Part shown: positions 45,965 to 56,650 of the stretch, piece by piece
Numbering within the stretch: position 1 is the stretch's first letter
Layout of the letters: the number at the start of each line of letters is the position of its first letter
From: Topomyia yanbarensis
Taxonomy: Eukaryota > Arthropoda > Insecta > Diptera > Culicidae
Direction: 5' to 3'
DNA: 64,000 bases
Assembly: GCF_030247195.1 (NCBI RefSeq)
Contig: NC_080672.1
Location: 390,245,037 to 390,309,036 of the forward strand
Notes under the pieces: generated by a model
The model's input: only the letters and a program-made list of their open reading frames with translations
Database searches by the model: none
Told to the model about the DNA's origin: nothing
Position numbers and translations under genes: made by a program

Positions 45965-48900
45965 TTATTACGAATGGAACAAAATATTACGAATTTTGAA
46001 TTGAACAAAATATCACGAAGTTCACAAAATTTACAATATATTCCAAAATTCACCAAATATCACGAAATTTGCAAAATTTCACGAAATTCACAAAATTTCA
46101 CTAAGTTCTCAAAATTTCCAAAAATTTGCAAAATTTTCTTAATTCATAGAATTTTACAAAATTCACAAAATTTACGAAATTTTGCAAAAATTACAAAATC
46201 TTACTAAATTCACAAACTTTCTTGAGATTTACATATTTTCACGAAATTCAGAACATTTCACAAAATTTACACAGTTTTTCCCTAGATACACAAAATTCCA
46301 CGAAATTTGCCATATTTTACGAAATTCTTCTTACACATTTTTTATAAAAAATTGCTAAATTTCAGGCAATTCACAATTTTTCACAAAATTTTCAAAATTT
46401 TACAACATTTACAAACTTTACAAAATTTCTGAAAATTTACTACATTTTACGTAATTAACAATACATCACGAAATTCACAAACTTCGCCAAATTTCATAAA
46501 ATTTTACAAAATTTCCGAAAATTTGCAAAATTTTACGAATTTACAGAATTTTACAAAACCCATACAATTTTACAAAATTTACGAAATTTTTGCAAAAATA
46601 GCAAAATCTCACCAAATTCACAAACTTTCTTGAGATTTACAAAATTTTCACGAAATTCACAGCGTTTCACGAAATTCACAGCATTTCACGAATTTTCACA
46701 AAATTTACATAACTTTCCCTAGATACACTTCATTTCTACGAAATTTGCAAAATTTTACGAAATTCTTCTTTCGCAATTTTTACAAAAACTCGCAAAATTT
46801 CACAAGATTTCAGCAAATTCACAATTTTTCACAAAATAACTAAAATTTATGAAATTGACACAATTTTACGGCGGGCGAATGACCATCTGGTTAAAGCCCT
46901 CAATAAGCAACTACAATTACAAAACTTTACGAAATTCACACAATTTCATAAAATTTCACCAAATTCACAAAATTTTCAAATTTCACAAAATATACAAAAT
47001 TTGCAACATTTACGAACTACAAAATGTACGACATCTCACAAATTTGCATGAAATTTACAAAATTCAAAAATTTCAGAAATCAGGAATTCACTAAATTCCA
47101 CGCAATTCGCAAAATTTCACAAAATTTTGCAAAATTCCACCAAACTCGCAAAATTTCAGAAAATTCACCAAATTTTACAAATTTTCATGAAATTCACGAA
47201 ATTTTCTAAATTTCACAAAATTTACAAAATTTAGCGAAATTAACAAAATTTACAAGCTTTACAAAATTTACAAGGTTTCGTAAAATTTCACAAAATTCAA
47301 CAAATTTTACAACATTCACAGAATCATACCGATGTTACAAAATTTCTTGAGATCTACAAAATTTTCAAAATTCACAAAATTTACGAAAATTTACAAAATC
47401 ACACCGAATTTACAAGTTTTTTTGAGATTTTCAAAATTCCCAAACTTTACGAAATTTTACAAAAATCACACCGAATTTACAAAATTTCTTGAGATTTAAA
47501 TTTCGCGAAATCCACATTTCACGAAATTTGCAAATTGCATAATACTTATAAAAATTAATAAAATTTCACAAAATTTCAGGAAAGTCATATTTTTACAAAT
47601 TTCCGAAATTCACAAAATTTTATGAAATTCACCGAATTTTACGAAATACACAAAATTTTATAAAATTAACGAAATTTTACAAAATATACAAAATTTTACA
47701 AATTCTAACAAAATTTCGAGAAATTCGCAGTTTTACGAAATTTACAAAACTTAGCAAATTTTCGCAAATATCTACCAAACTCATAAAATTTCACTACAAA
47801 AATTCATGAAATTTACAAAATTCCACAAAAATCAAAATTCCACAAAAATCACAACTTTTAGAAAATAACATGAAATTCGCAGTTTCACAAAATTAACAAA
47901 ATTTTGCGAAACTCCACCAAATTGACAAATCTTTGTAGTATTTTGTGAATTTCATGATTCACAAAATTTTACAAAATTCACTAATTTTTTCAAAATTCTC
48001 AAATTTTCAAGAAATTCACGAAATTTTAGAAAATTTTCCATATTCAAAAATTTTGCGAAATTTACAAAATTTACAAATTTTACAAAATTTACAAAGTTTC
48101 GTAAAATTTCCCAAAAAATCGCAAAATCGAATTTTGCAAAATTCACAAAATCACACCTAATTTACAAAGTTTCTTGAGGAATACGAAATTTCAAGAAATT
48201 TTCAAAGTTATTTATATTAATAAATATTTATAAAAATTTCACAAAACTTCAGAAAAGTCACATATTTTCCGAAAAATTTTCACAATATTTTAGGAAATTC
48301 ACAAAATTTTACGAAATGCACCAAACTTTACAAAATTTCAAGAAATTTGCAGTTTTGCGAAATTTACAAAATTTAATAAACTTTCGCAAATATCTACCAA
48401 ACTCACAAAATTTCACCAAACTCACATTTTACACAATTTCCAATATTTTAAGAAATCTATGTAATTTTACAGAACTTTCCGAATTTTACATAATTTACGA
48501 AATTTTACAAAGTTTACAAAATTAACGAACTTTCCAAATTTCATGAAATTTACAAAATTCCATAAAGTTTACAAATTTTATGAAAATCGCAAAATTTCAC
48601 GAGATTTTCAAAATTTTCTAAAATTTACACAAAATTACGAAATTTCTCAAAATTTCACAAAGTTTCTCAAAATTCCGAAAAGTTCCAAAATTCACGAAAT
48701 TCACAAAATTTACGAATTTCATGAAACTTTACAAAAATTCATAAAATTTCGTAAAATTCTTCAACATTCACAAAATTACGAAATTTTGAAAAAAAATTCG
48801 CAAGACACATAAATTTTGCAAAGTGCTACAAAATACACAAAATTTTACGAAATTCTCAAAATTTTACGAGATTTACTATTACAAAATGTTTTAAACTTCA

Positions 48901-49795
48901 CGAAATTTACGCAATTTATAAAAGTTCACAATGTTTGCAAGATTCCACAAAGTTCGCAAAATTTCAAGAAATTCACAAAAGTTCACTAAATTTTACAAAG
49001 CTGACAAAATTTTACTAAATTCATAAAATTTTACAAAATTCCACAAAATTCAAAATTTTTACAAAGTTGACAAAATTTCGCCAAATTCACAAATTTAAAA
49101 AAAAAACACGAATTTTTGCAAAATTTTCCGAATTTCACAAAATTTGACGAAATTTACCTAACGAAATCCGCAAAATTTTACAAATTTACAAAACTTGCAA
49201 GTTTCATGAAATTAGCGAAATTTTGTAAAATTCACAAAACTTTGCAAAATTCACCAAGTTTCACAAGATTTACAAAATTTCGCAAAGTTCAAATTTCATG
49301 AAGTTAACATTTTTTACAAAATTCCGAAAATTTACATTTGCGATCTTTTCAAAATAAACAAAATTTTACGAAATGCATAAAATTTCACAAAATTCACAAT
49401 ATTTCGAAAAATGCTGCAAAATTCATAAAATTTCACCATATTCACCAAATTTCACAAAGTTCTACAAAATGCACAAAATTTTATGAAATTCCTACAAGTT
49501 TAAAAAATTTACCAAATTTGACGAAGTTAACATTTTTTACGAAATTCGGAAAACTCGCAAAATTCATGAAATCTACAATATAAATAAAAATTTTCGAAAT
49601 GCACGCAATTTCACGTAGTTTACAAAATTTCGTAAAATCCAACAAGATTCAAACAATTTTACAAAATTCACAAAATTTCGCAAAGTTCAACAAAATTTAC
49701 AAAATTTTTCGAAATTCTCAATAACATTCGTAACATTTCTCAAATTTTACAAAATTTTCCAAATTTACAAAATTTCACGTAATTTATAAATTTTT
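45965..49795. repeat. 3.8-kb array of an 11-bp A-tract motif
   Basis: The stretch consists almost entirely of degenerate CACAAAATTTA / CACGAAATTCA words with a period of about 11 bases; doublets such as TTTACAAAATTCACAAAATT are frequent. One unrelated island, GAATGACCATCTGGTTAAAG with its flanks, interrupts at about 46868-46915. AAAATTT tracts recur close to once per helical turn. Frames open for 60-90 codons arise because stop codons are rare in the motif; their peptides repeat every 11 residues and are not genes. The motif resembles the CACAAAATC words in the repeat to its left. Confidence 0.9.
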
Positions 49796-50000
49796 TGCGG
49801 CATTCACTTTTTTATCTGTATATGCATAATGAGTTCAAACTATCGCAAAATGTATTAATGTAATTGCGTAGAGTTTTAAGGGATAAAACGCCCTTCTGAC
49901 TAAATTAATTGAATAGCACAATATTAATTGTCTGATCAATTCTGAACGTATTGAATGGTTCAATTGATTGTTTTTTCATGGAAACTTTTGGACAATTGTG
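49796..50000. other. Short spacer
   Basis: This A+T-rich sequence separates the 11-bp array from the next MITE. Nothing was recognised. Confidence 0.4.
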
Positions 50001-50344
50001 CACTCAGCCAAAAAATGCAGTGAACTTCGTAAATATATCATATATTTTTAGCCACAAGAAGGACGTATGTAAATCATACCTAAGATTATCTTATGAAGTG
50101 GCATTTATTTCGTTAAATCGGTTTGCTATAATTAGATTTTTCATAGCGCATCTTCGATTTTTCATAACACAAAATTATATATTTATCTTATGTTCATGTG
50201 AATCATAAGATGCACGTATGAAACTCTGTAATACCCAATAAAGTCGTATTTTTTCATAATCATCTTATGACAACCTAGTTTTGTTACTTTTCTGTACATC
50301 ATAACATAATTCTTATGAATCTCGCTGTATGTTTTGGCTGAGTG
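50001..50344. mobile_element. MITE with CACTCAGCCAAAA termini
   Basis: CACTCAGCCAAAAAATGCAG faces CTGTATGTTTTGGCTGAGTG. The inside holds many CATAAGAT/ATCTTATG sub-repeats. It is 344 bp with no frame of note. The target duplication is unclear. Confidence 0.65.
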
Positions 50345-51712
50345 TGGGAATGACATCTTCTAACTGATCTCGTAATCGATATTCCATAGTTATCAAATCA
50401 TATCAATATTATTTAAAATACCTTCATGAGAATACTCCAATAGAATCTGATACCGGAGCTCAGGCTTATAATTATAACCCTAAGATTTTCAATCATCCAA
50501 GAGTTCACTTTGATGGGATGTACCGAAATATGGATTAGAGGTTATTTTACCGCACCGTCTGACCGAGTAGCAACATACTTCTTATTCGAATAGGAATCGA
50601 TGAATGAAGCACAAACATACATGCGGGTCTTATATATAAAGATTCCTAATATTCGATAAAGTTTATTAGATGGGACTGGGAAATTCCCGTTTTCCGTGTT
50701 GCTTTCGAAAATTTTACTGAAAATTAGGTTTTGCGTTTGAAAAAACACGGCGCAACTATACGAATGTACATCACTGTATACTCAAAAAAAACCAAGCCCA
50801 GACTGGGGGAACCACTTGTCATTTTGGCGCGAAGACCGCCAAACTGAGGGTGGGGTTCATTTTTCAGAAATATTTCAAATCAAATTTGGTTTTGAACGCT
50901 TTGTGTATGCCAAATCCCCCACCGCGTCGCGCTGGGGTTAGGCTTGAAAAGAAGGAATCAGCTGGTGGGGAGAGGGAGCGGAATCGGATTTTTCGTGTAT
51001 TGTTTTATTTTTTTCGGTTTCATGAAAAATTGACGCTAAACGTGAGGTTGTTTCCTATCACGGAGCTAGAGCTATTATTATTTAGGCGGTTTGGGAGAGC
51101 TGTTTGCGAAATATTGAATTCCACAGCCATTAGCGCGTATTTTGCTGGTAGTTTTCGTCGTTTTGTTTTCCGCTGAAAGATTGATCGGGAATGGGATGTT
51201 TCGATGTTGTAAATAAATATGAACATGAGCGAGTTGTTTATGATAGAGTGAAGTGAGTGGTTTCTAATGGAATGACGCATTTTCGATTCAAAATTTAGAC
51301 GCTGTTTAAAAATGTTTACCGGTGCTAAAAATGGATCAATGATGAAGAGCGGTCAATGGCTTTGTTAGTATGTTGGCTCCCTAGCAGCAAATGACATCAC
51401 GAATATTCTGATGTTAGAATTGTTATATTTTGGGCTGACAAAAACAAGACGTTAATTTTCTTCATTTATAATAAATACTTTGAAATATTTTATGTTTGTA
51501 AAATAATCATTGGAGTATCTAGACATAATGTTGGAGATATATCACGGTGTCTCTGGTAGAACAATGATTGCGATTTACCCTTCAATATAAGAGCCTTTTT
51601 TCAAAGTTTCGAATGAAACAGGAGGTAGAGTTTTTGAGCGTTAGTAACTTTCATTGTACTGAACGGAATCAAACACTGACTGCACTAGTCAGTCGGAAAA
51701 TGTTGTACCGGT
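50345..51712. other. Intergenic, no gene seen
   Basis: A 108-codon plus-strand frame at 50850 has no recognisable domain. Nothing else was identified. Confidence 0.4.
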
Positions 51713-52138
51713 GTATTGAATTTTGGAGTATGTCTCAAGACCTTTTTTCGGGAAATCTTTCAGAAGCACCGCGAAATTTTTAAAAAGGGAGGACTTAAGA
51801 GGCCTATTCGAATATTAGGAAGTTATATACGTCTCTCGCACATATTTTTATTCGATTTTTGCTAGTCGAATGAGAAGCACGTTGATGCACGGTTAGACTA
51901 CGGGGCAAGATTCTCACCCTATAGTCTGATCGCGTATCAACGTGCTTCTCATTCTACTAGCAAAAAGCGACTGATAATATATGCGAGTGGTATATAACTT
52001 ACTAATGTTCGGCAAGGTCACTTAAGTTCTACCCATTAATGGCTTTGCTTGAAATATTCTGGAAAATTTTGTGTTTGTTTTCTAAAGATTTTCTGAAAAA
52101 TGGTATTGCGAGTTGCGACATACTCCGAAATTCAATAC
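51713..52138. mobile_element. 426-bp fold-back element
   Basis: GTATTGAATTTTGGAGTATG faces CATACTCCGAAATTCAATAC. The arms pair through ATTAGGAAGTTATATACG and GAATGAGAAGCACGTTGAT to a short centre near 51910. No protein. Confidence 0.8.
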
Positions 52139-52526
52139 TTACCGTAAGAAGAGGACAATCAATTTACGGCGTCCATCAATTGTTGCGCATGTTTTTGTTT
52201 GTTAATCAGTCTTATTGTATATTATGATGGTTTTTTCGAACGAATGTGATTTACATGCTCAATATCGACAGCTAAATCCAGCAGGTGTCAGATTCGATCG
52301 TACCACATTCGTCAATTGCAGAACATAGCTAAATATTTGTAGGATGCACTATATTATTATGATAAAAGTTTGGTAGCATTTTTGTTACTGGTTATATTAC
52401 CGACTGGTTTGCTGTTCATAACCTCAGCTAACCTAATAATTACAACTTCGCTTCAGTCGGATGTTTTATCAATCGGTTTTTTACATTACACTATTGACAA
52501 TAGTATTTATTTTTGATTATTTCGGT
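52139..52526. other. Intergenic spacer
   Basis: No gene or repeat was recognised before the LINE tail. Confidence 0.4.
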
Positions 52527-52567
52527 TAATTTATTTATTTATTTATTTATTTATGTATTTATTTATT
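52527..52567 (-). repeat. TAAA tail of the CR1 element
   Basis: TTTA repeats on the plus strand, i.e. TAAA on the element's strand, mark the 3' end where reverse transcription starts in such LINEs. Confidence 0.8.
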
Positions 52568-52843
52568 CTCTTATTGTTCATCTTACCCGTGTTGGTTTGC
52601 ATGAAATGTTATGGTTGTTGTTGGATAGGAAAAGCCCATTTTAAAATTCACTTCAAAGCAGACCTCGAATGCGCGTAATAACCTATCATCGAATTGATTT
52701 AATTTTTTAACGTATTTTCAGTTGTTTATAAGTAAATTGAAATACTATTATGTTTATGTTTATTACCTTCACCAACAGGCCCCTTGGCCCCAATGGTGGT
52801 TTTTTAAACTAATTACATTTTAAAATTGCCAACTTTTTCGCTT

Positions 52844-53395
52844 TTATCGCATTCCGTCAAAGGCCGTCGCCACACTGTTAAAAAATCGCTGGAGCCCGGT
52901 AACAGCGCTATGGCAACCATAGTTGGTTCTCCTGAACGGAACTCGCAGAAGAGAGTTATTGCGTAGAGCTCGAACGCGGACTGGAAGATCAAGACGTCCG
53001 AGGATTGTAGGACAATCCACTCTGGCAGAAAGTAAGTTCGAGACGAACAGGGCTCGAGAGCAGTCCCTCCGAATGCAGAGTGTATCGAGGTGTATTAGCT
53101 GGCAACGGTTTTCATAGCTCTGCAGCTGAAATCTGTTTCGCCATGGGAGATGCCGAAGGGCGAAGCGTATGAACCTGCGTTGAACAGCCTCGATTCTGTC
53201 AATCCCGTTCTGGTAGTACGGATTCCAAACAGCCGAACAATATTCTAACGTTGAGCGGACCAACGCACAGTAAAGCGATTTAAGACAATATACGTCCCTG
53301 AAGTTTTTCGCTATTCGGAAGATGAACCCAAGCTGTCGTGATGCCTTATCCACGATGTATGAAGTATGTGGTTTGAATGTTAGTGCCGAATCCAT
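52844..53395 (-). pseudogene. CR1-type RT, C-terminal third
   Basis: A 183-codon frame containing DSALTFKPHTSYIVDKASRQ, LGFIFRIAKNFRDVYCLKSL, YCALVRSTLEYCSAVWNPYY and IEAVQRRFIRFALRHLPWRN, the thumb and C-terminal part of CR1/Jockey-type RTs. It ends naturally with a stop at 52844 before the 3' UTR. An upstream piece in the same frame (FLGSSIPRHSHIKDLGVIM) links it to the palm fragment after a frameshift. This part itself is well preserved. Confidence 0.85.
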
Positions 53396-53655
53396 GATGA
53401 CTCCGAGATCTTTGATGTGAGAGTGTCTTGGAATGCTCGAGCCGAGAAAAATGGTAGCTGTCCAGTTCCCTCTGAAGAGGCATCGGTTTTATCCCATATT
53501 TGTTGAAAAAATTTCATGTCGTCGGCGAAAGAAAGGCGGGGTCCTTGTAATGTGAAATTGCCGTCATTAAAGTAGAGAAGGTATATTACTGGACCGAGAT
53601 GGCTTTCTTGTGGTATGCCGAAATCGAGGGAACACCATCTGGACCCGGGGAACAA
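53380..53655 (-). pseudogene. CR1-type RT palm with FADD catalytic box
   Basis: The minus strand reads FGIPQESHLGPVIYLLYFND and then LSFADDMKFFQQI, the RT palm with its paired catalytic Asp residues (FADD in place of YADD). Immediately upstream the frame is joined to the end of the PGPDGVPS box, so the whole finger region between them is deleted. Downstream, about 40 codons between KFFQQI and the next conserved block are also missing and the frame shifts. The enzyme is therefore dead although the active-site box survives. Confidence 0.8.
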
Positions 53656-54230
53656 GATGCTTTCAGTTTGGCATTTGCTGCAAGAATGGCAGCATTATCG
53701 ACACAAATTCGGAGTTAAATTGGGGGCGGCAGCGAAAATTTGTCGGAGAACAGTTGGCAAATTTCCTTAGTGTTGGTGCCTAAAACTCCATTTAATGACA
53801 TACAAGATGGTAAACCGGATTCTTTCCGCTGCTCGTTAGCATACTTCCAGAATGACTTGGGCTTGGACTTCAGTTGACGCTCGAGGCTTCGCTGGTGTCT
53901 AAAAAAGTCGCGTCTGCTTTGTTGTTGTATTCGTGGTTGAGTTGAAAGTAGTGATTTCGTAATGCAAGTGTCTTATGCTTCGAGAATTTTTAAATGCAGC
54001 TCGTTTGGCAGATTTTAAACGTCTAAGGACGGTTGATTGCCAGGTAGACTGTTCATCGGTACTAATTGTTCGTTTAGGCACATGGCGGTCGATAACACAG
54101 TTAAGAATACTAGAAAACGTCTTCGCTGCTTCCTTCGCGTCGTCATTGTTAAGATTTTCGTCCCAGTTTATATCCAACAGCGTGCTAACGATGCTGTCGT
54201 AGTCAGCGTTTTTAAAATCGTAGACGATAG
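53656..54230 (-). pseudogene. CR1-type EN-RT linker and RT start, frameshifted
   Basis: Pieces in order are SSIVYDFKNADYDSIVSTLL, FSSILNCVIDRHVPKRTIST, RRLKSAKRAAFKN, then in the next frame LKSKPKSFWKYANEQRKESG and GTNTKEICQLFSDKFS, ending SCSPGPDGVPS. This is the usual linker before RT motif 1. Two or more frame changes occur between 53660 and 53960. Confidence 0.75.
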
Positions 54231-54233
54231 AGC

Positions 54234-55037
54234 TTAAGACTTCATAATTTCATCTTCATAATTCACTTGTAGGTTACCAGCGAATACAAGATGTAGTGGG
54301 GGATGATGACGCACCTGCTTGACTAAAGGATTCGGTGCAGTGCAGCAGTACGGAGCGTAGTCCCGGGCACTTACAAAGCAGAGGTCCAATGTGCGTCCAT
54401 CATCGTTGGTGACATTATTAATTTGCCGAAGAGTTGCACTGCTGTAGTTGTTCAAAATACAACTGGCATTGTTAATAAGCGCAGATTTTTCGTTATCCAA
54501 TCGTAGAAAACCATTACTTGCCTGGTACCACGACAAGCCAGGTGAGTCGAAGTCGCCCAGTATAACAATATCATCAGACGGGGCGATCGAGGCGATAAAA
54601 GAAACGGAGGAAAGATGTACATCGATCTGGCTGGAATCACGAATTCTGTCAGGTGGAAAATACACAACACACAGAAACAGATTGCGATCGGCAAGTTTCA
54701 CTGATATCCACACTTGCTCGGAGCTCGCCCACCGGTTATCGTTGATCACTCGGGCTTTTATACCACGGCGAACGGCGGTAAGCACACCACCGCCTGATGT
54801 CTTGTGGCTGTTGAGGACATTGCGGTCACAGCGGTAGACATCGAATGTTGAACCAAAGACCTGGCGAGACAGAGTACGGTTGTCCAGCCACGTCTCGGTC
54901 AAAGCGATAACGTCGTAACAGCAACCCGTGGTCGCGAGCAAATAGCTGTCCGTTGATGAATTTAAGTCACCAACATTCTGGTAGTAAACCACGATGTTGT
55001 TGGAGGACGGATCAGGTACAGCAGAGAGCGTAGCCAT
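54234..55037 (-). pseudogene. CR1-type endonuclease domain
   Basis: A 267-codon frame that starts MATLSAVPDPSSNN and contains VVYYQNVGDLNSSTDSYLL, VIALTETWLDNRT, the GGGVLTAVRRG box, FLCVVYFPPDR, VILGDFDSPGLSWY and NDDGRTLDLCFV. In active elements this apurinic/apyrimidinic-type nuclease nicks target DNA. The Asn of YYQN and Glu of TETW are present. The Asn normally following GDF is Asp here, and the final Asp-His pair reads His-His (VRHHPPL), so activity is doubtful. A one-base shift at about 54240 cuts it off from the RT, with which it would normally be one protein. Confidence 0.85.
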
Positions 55038-55039
55038 GT

Positions 55040-55740
55040 TGCCGTGTGGGAAGATCTATTCGTCAATCCCACGAACAGTATCGGAACGGTTCACGGTCGC
55101 TTGGTCGACTGTGGTGAGGGATTCGAGGCATCCCGAAATAACTGCGTCGCGCCACAAAATACGACTATCGTCGTCGTCGAGAGAAATGGTTGGCATCTGA
55201 TAACAAGATGTCGGAGCAAAAGGCTAAAAACTGAAAGCGAAGAATGGATCAGAACTTGAAGTGTTGGGAACAGATGTATACTTGCCATTTGCGGCATGTT
55301 GGAAGACCCTTTCACCCATCCCACACACAGGACCGGGACGACTGATGATGGCTGGCTGCAAGTGCTCGACTGTGGCGGGGGGATCGAGGGCTTCCATAGT
55401 GCCAACTGCGGTGCGTCTCAGTATGCGTTGAAACCCGATGGCGGAATGCGGAGAGCAGGAACGGGGTGGTAGCAACTTACGGTCGTACGATTAGCTAGAA
55501 GCGTGAATCGGTTCAACCGTTGTATCGTTACAATTTGTATAATACTTGCCGAGAAAGGCGGCTTGGAAGACCCTTTCTCCACCCACACATACAGGACCGG
55601 GACGACTGCTGAACGCTGGCGACAAGGGCTCGACTGTAGCGGGGGGATCGAGGGCTTCCATAGTACCAACTGCGTTGCATCCCAGTATGCGATCGGCATG
55701 GATACTCCTTCACAAGGGCGGTGTAGCTTGATATAGTGGC
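55040..55740 (-). repeat. Three tandem repeats between ORF1 and endonuclease
   Basis: Copies of a roughly 130-150-bp block lie at about 55040-55160, 55290-55440 and 55555-55700, spaced 250-265 bp. Shared words are TTGGAAGACCCTTTC, ACAGGACCGGGACGACTG, GCTCGACTGTGGCGGGGGGA and TCGAGGGCTTCCATAGT. Copies 2 and 3 are close; copy 1 is more diverged. They may be part of an expanded ORF1 C-terminus or an internal promoter-like repeat. Confidence 0.8.
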
Positions 55741-56305
55741 ATGGCCATTCGTTGCGGAGTCCTCTGCAGGACCATTGATGGGCCGGGTTGCATTAGAAAA
55801 GTACATGCTTCTTCTGGAGGTGGTGGAAAATCAGTCGGCGGGCTCCAAATGTTCTGGGTACGGCTGTCTTTAAATTCCCTGAACAGTATGCCTTGCGGCC
55901 ATGTGTCAGGGTTAAGAGCTGCATCACAGTACTTTGGGTGAACTCCAACTTTGAAGGATATGAAGTTCAAAGTACTGCCGTCTATGCCTTTTTTAACAAG
56001 CGGAATAACCTTTATCTCCTCGTTACAATTTAGTCCTTCTTTAGACATTTTTTCGACAGTCTCTTTGCTAACGCTAGGATGAAAGCGGGAAAGATACATC
56101 CAGAGCAACGGCGCGGGAGGTGAAACCGTAACAATGTTACTATTATCGACTAGCTTTCGACCACCAACAAGAATATTACTCGGATCAGGGCCATCCTCGC
56201 GACGACGCTTCTGAGGTGATCGAGAGGTACCGGAGTTTGGCCGGACTGGAGTAGATGTTCAAACCTTTCATTCATTGCACATCCAAAATAAATTTGGGTT
56301 TTCCG
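55720..56305 (-). pseudogene. CR1-type ORF1, central and C-terminal part
   Basis: The minus strand reads PVRPNSGTSRSPQKRRREDG, PSNILVGGRKLVDNSNIVTV, then LLWMYLSRFHPSVSKETVEK and FISFKVGVHPKYCDAALNPD with TWPQGILFREF. This is the conserved C-terminal half of the PHD-type ORF1 of mosquito CR1 elements. It is in a different frame from the PHD finger; the shift probably lies at a run of eight T at 56311-56318. ORF1 proteins of this type are thought to bind the element's RNA. Confidence 0.75.
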
Positions 56306-56443
56306 CTAGTTTTTTTTCAAAATCGGCTTGTTAAGTTGTTTCCCACATTGAATATGTACCACATTTTTGCAAATACCCATACATTCGATAAAGTCGTCAT
56401 CCGATTTGACGGTTTTCGCGCAGTGATCGCATGCACTTGCCAT
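56306..56443 (-). pseudogene. CR1-type ORF1, N-terminal PHD finger
   Basis: From the Met at 56443 the minus strand reads MASACDHCAKTVKSDDDF then IECMGICKNVVHIQCGKQL, a C-x2-C-x12-C-x3-C-x4-H-x2-C pattern typical of PHD-like fingers at the start of CR1 ORF1. It stops at a TAG at 56306-56308 just after an eight-base homopolymer, where a frameshift is the likely cause. All six visible zinc ligands are intact. Confidence 0.8.
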
Positions 56444-56650
56444 AATGCGTGCCGATCTGAGAATGAAATATAGACGGCGCTGCGTTCAGTGGAAAGTTTT
56501 GGTGGTTGAGTCACAGAAGTTCACTCAATTGCGCTCTTCGCTGGTTTCCCCACAACACAAAAGCAAACAGGAGACACTTTCACACTGCACAATAACAATG
56601 TTAAAAACAAAATTCTCAGTCGATTAACACGACGAACAACGATAAAAACT

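Larger units (their letters stand above)
52527..56650 (-). mobile_element. CR1-type non-LTR retrotransposon, near full length
   Basis: Reading the minus strand: a 5' leader (about 56650-56444), a PHD-finger ORF1 (56443 to about 55720), three tandem repeats (55740-55040), an apurinic-type endonuclease (55037-54234), an RT (54233-52844), a 3' UTR with CATTGGGGCCAAGGGGCC and a TAAA-repeat tail (52567-52527). Order and domains fit the CR1/Jockey group; the PHD-type ORF1 favours CR1. The copy has frameshifts and two RT deletions, so it is not autonomous. The 5' end is approximate, and no target duplication was found. Confidence 0.85.

Noticed and set aside
45974..49583. Many open frames of 60-90 codons with NFTKFHK-like peptides
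   Set aside because: They come from the 11-bp repeat, which rarely forms stop codons in any frame on the plus strand. The peptides repeat every 11 residues and have no start or domain logic.
54452..54837. Overlapping frames on both strands over the endonuclease
   Set aside because: The minus-strand 267-codon endonuclease frame explains the region by its conserved blocks; the others are shadows of it.
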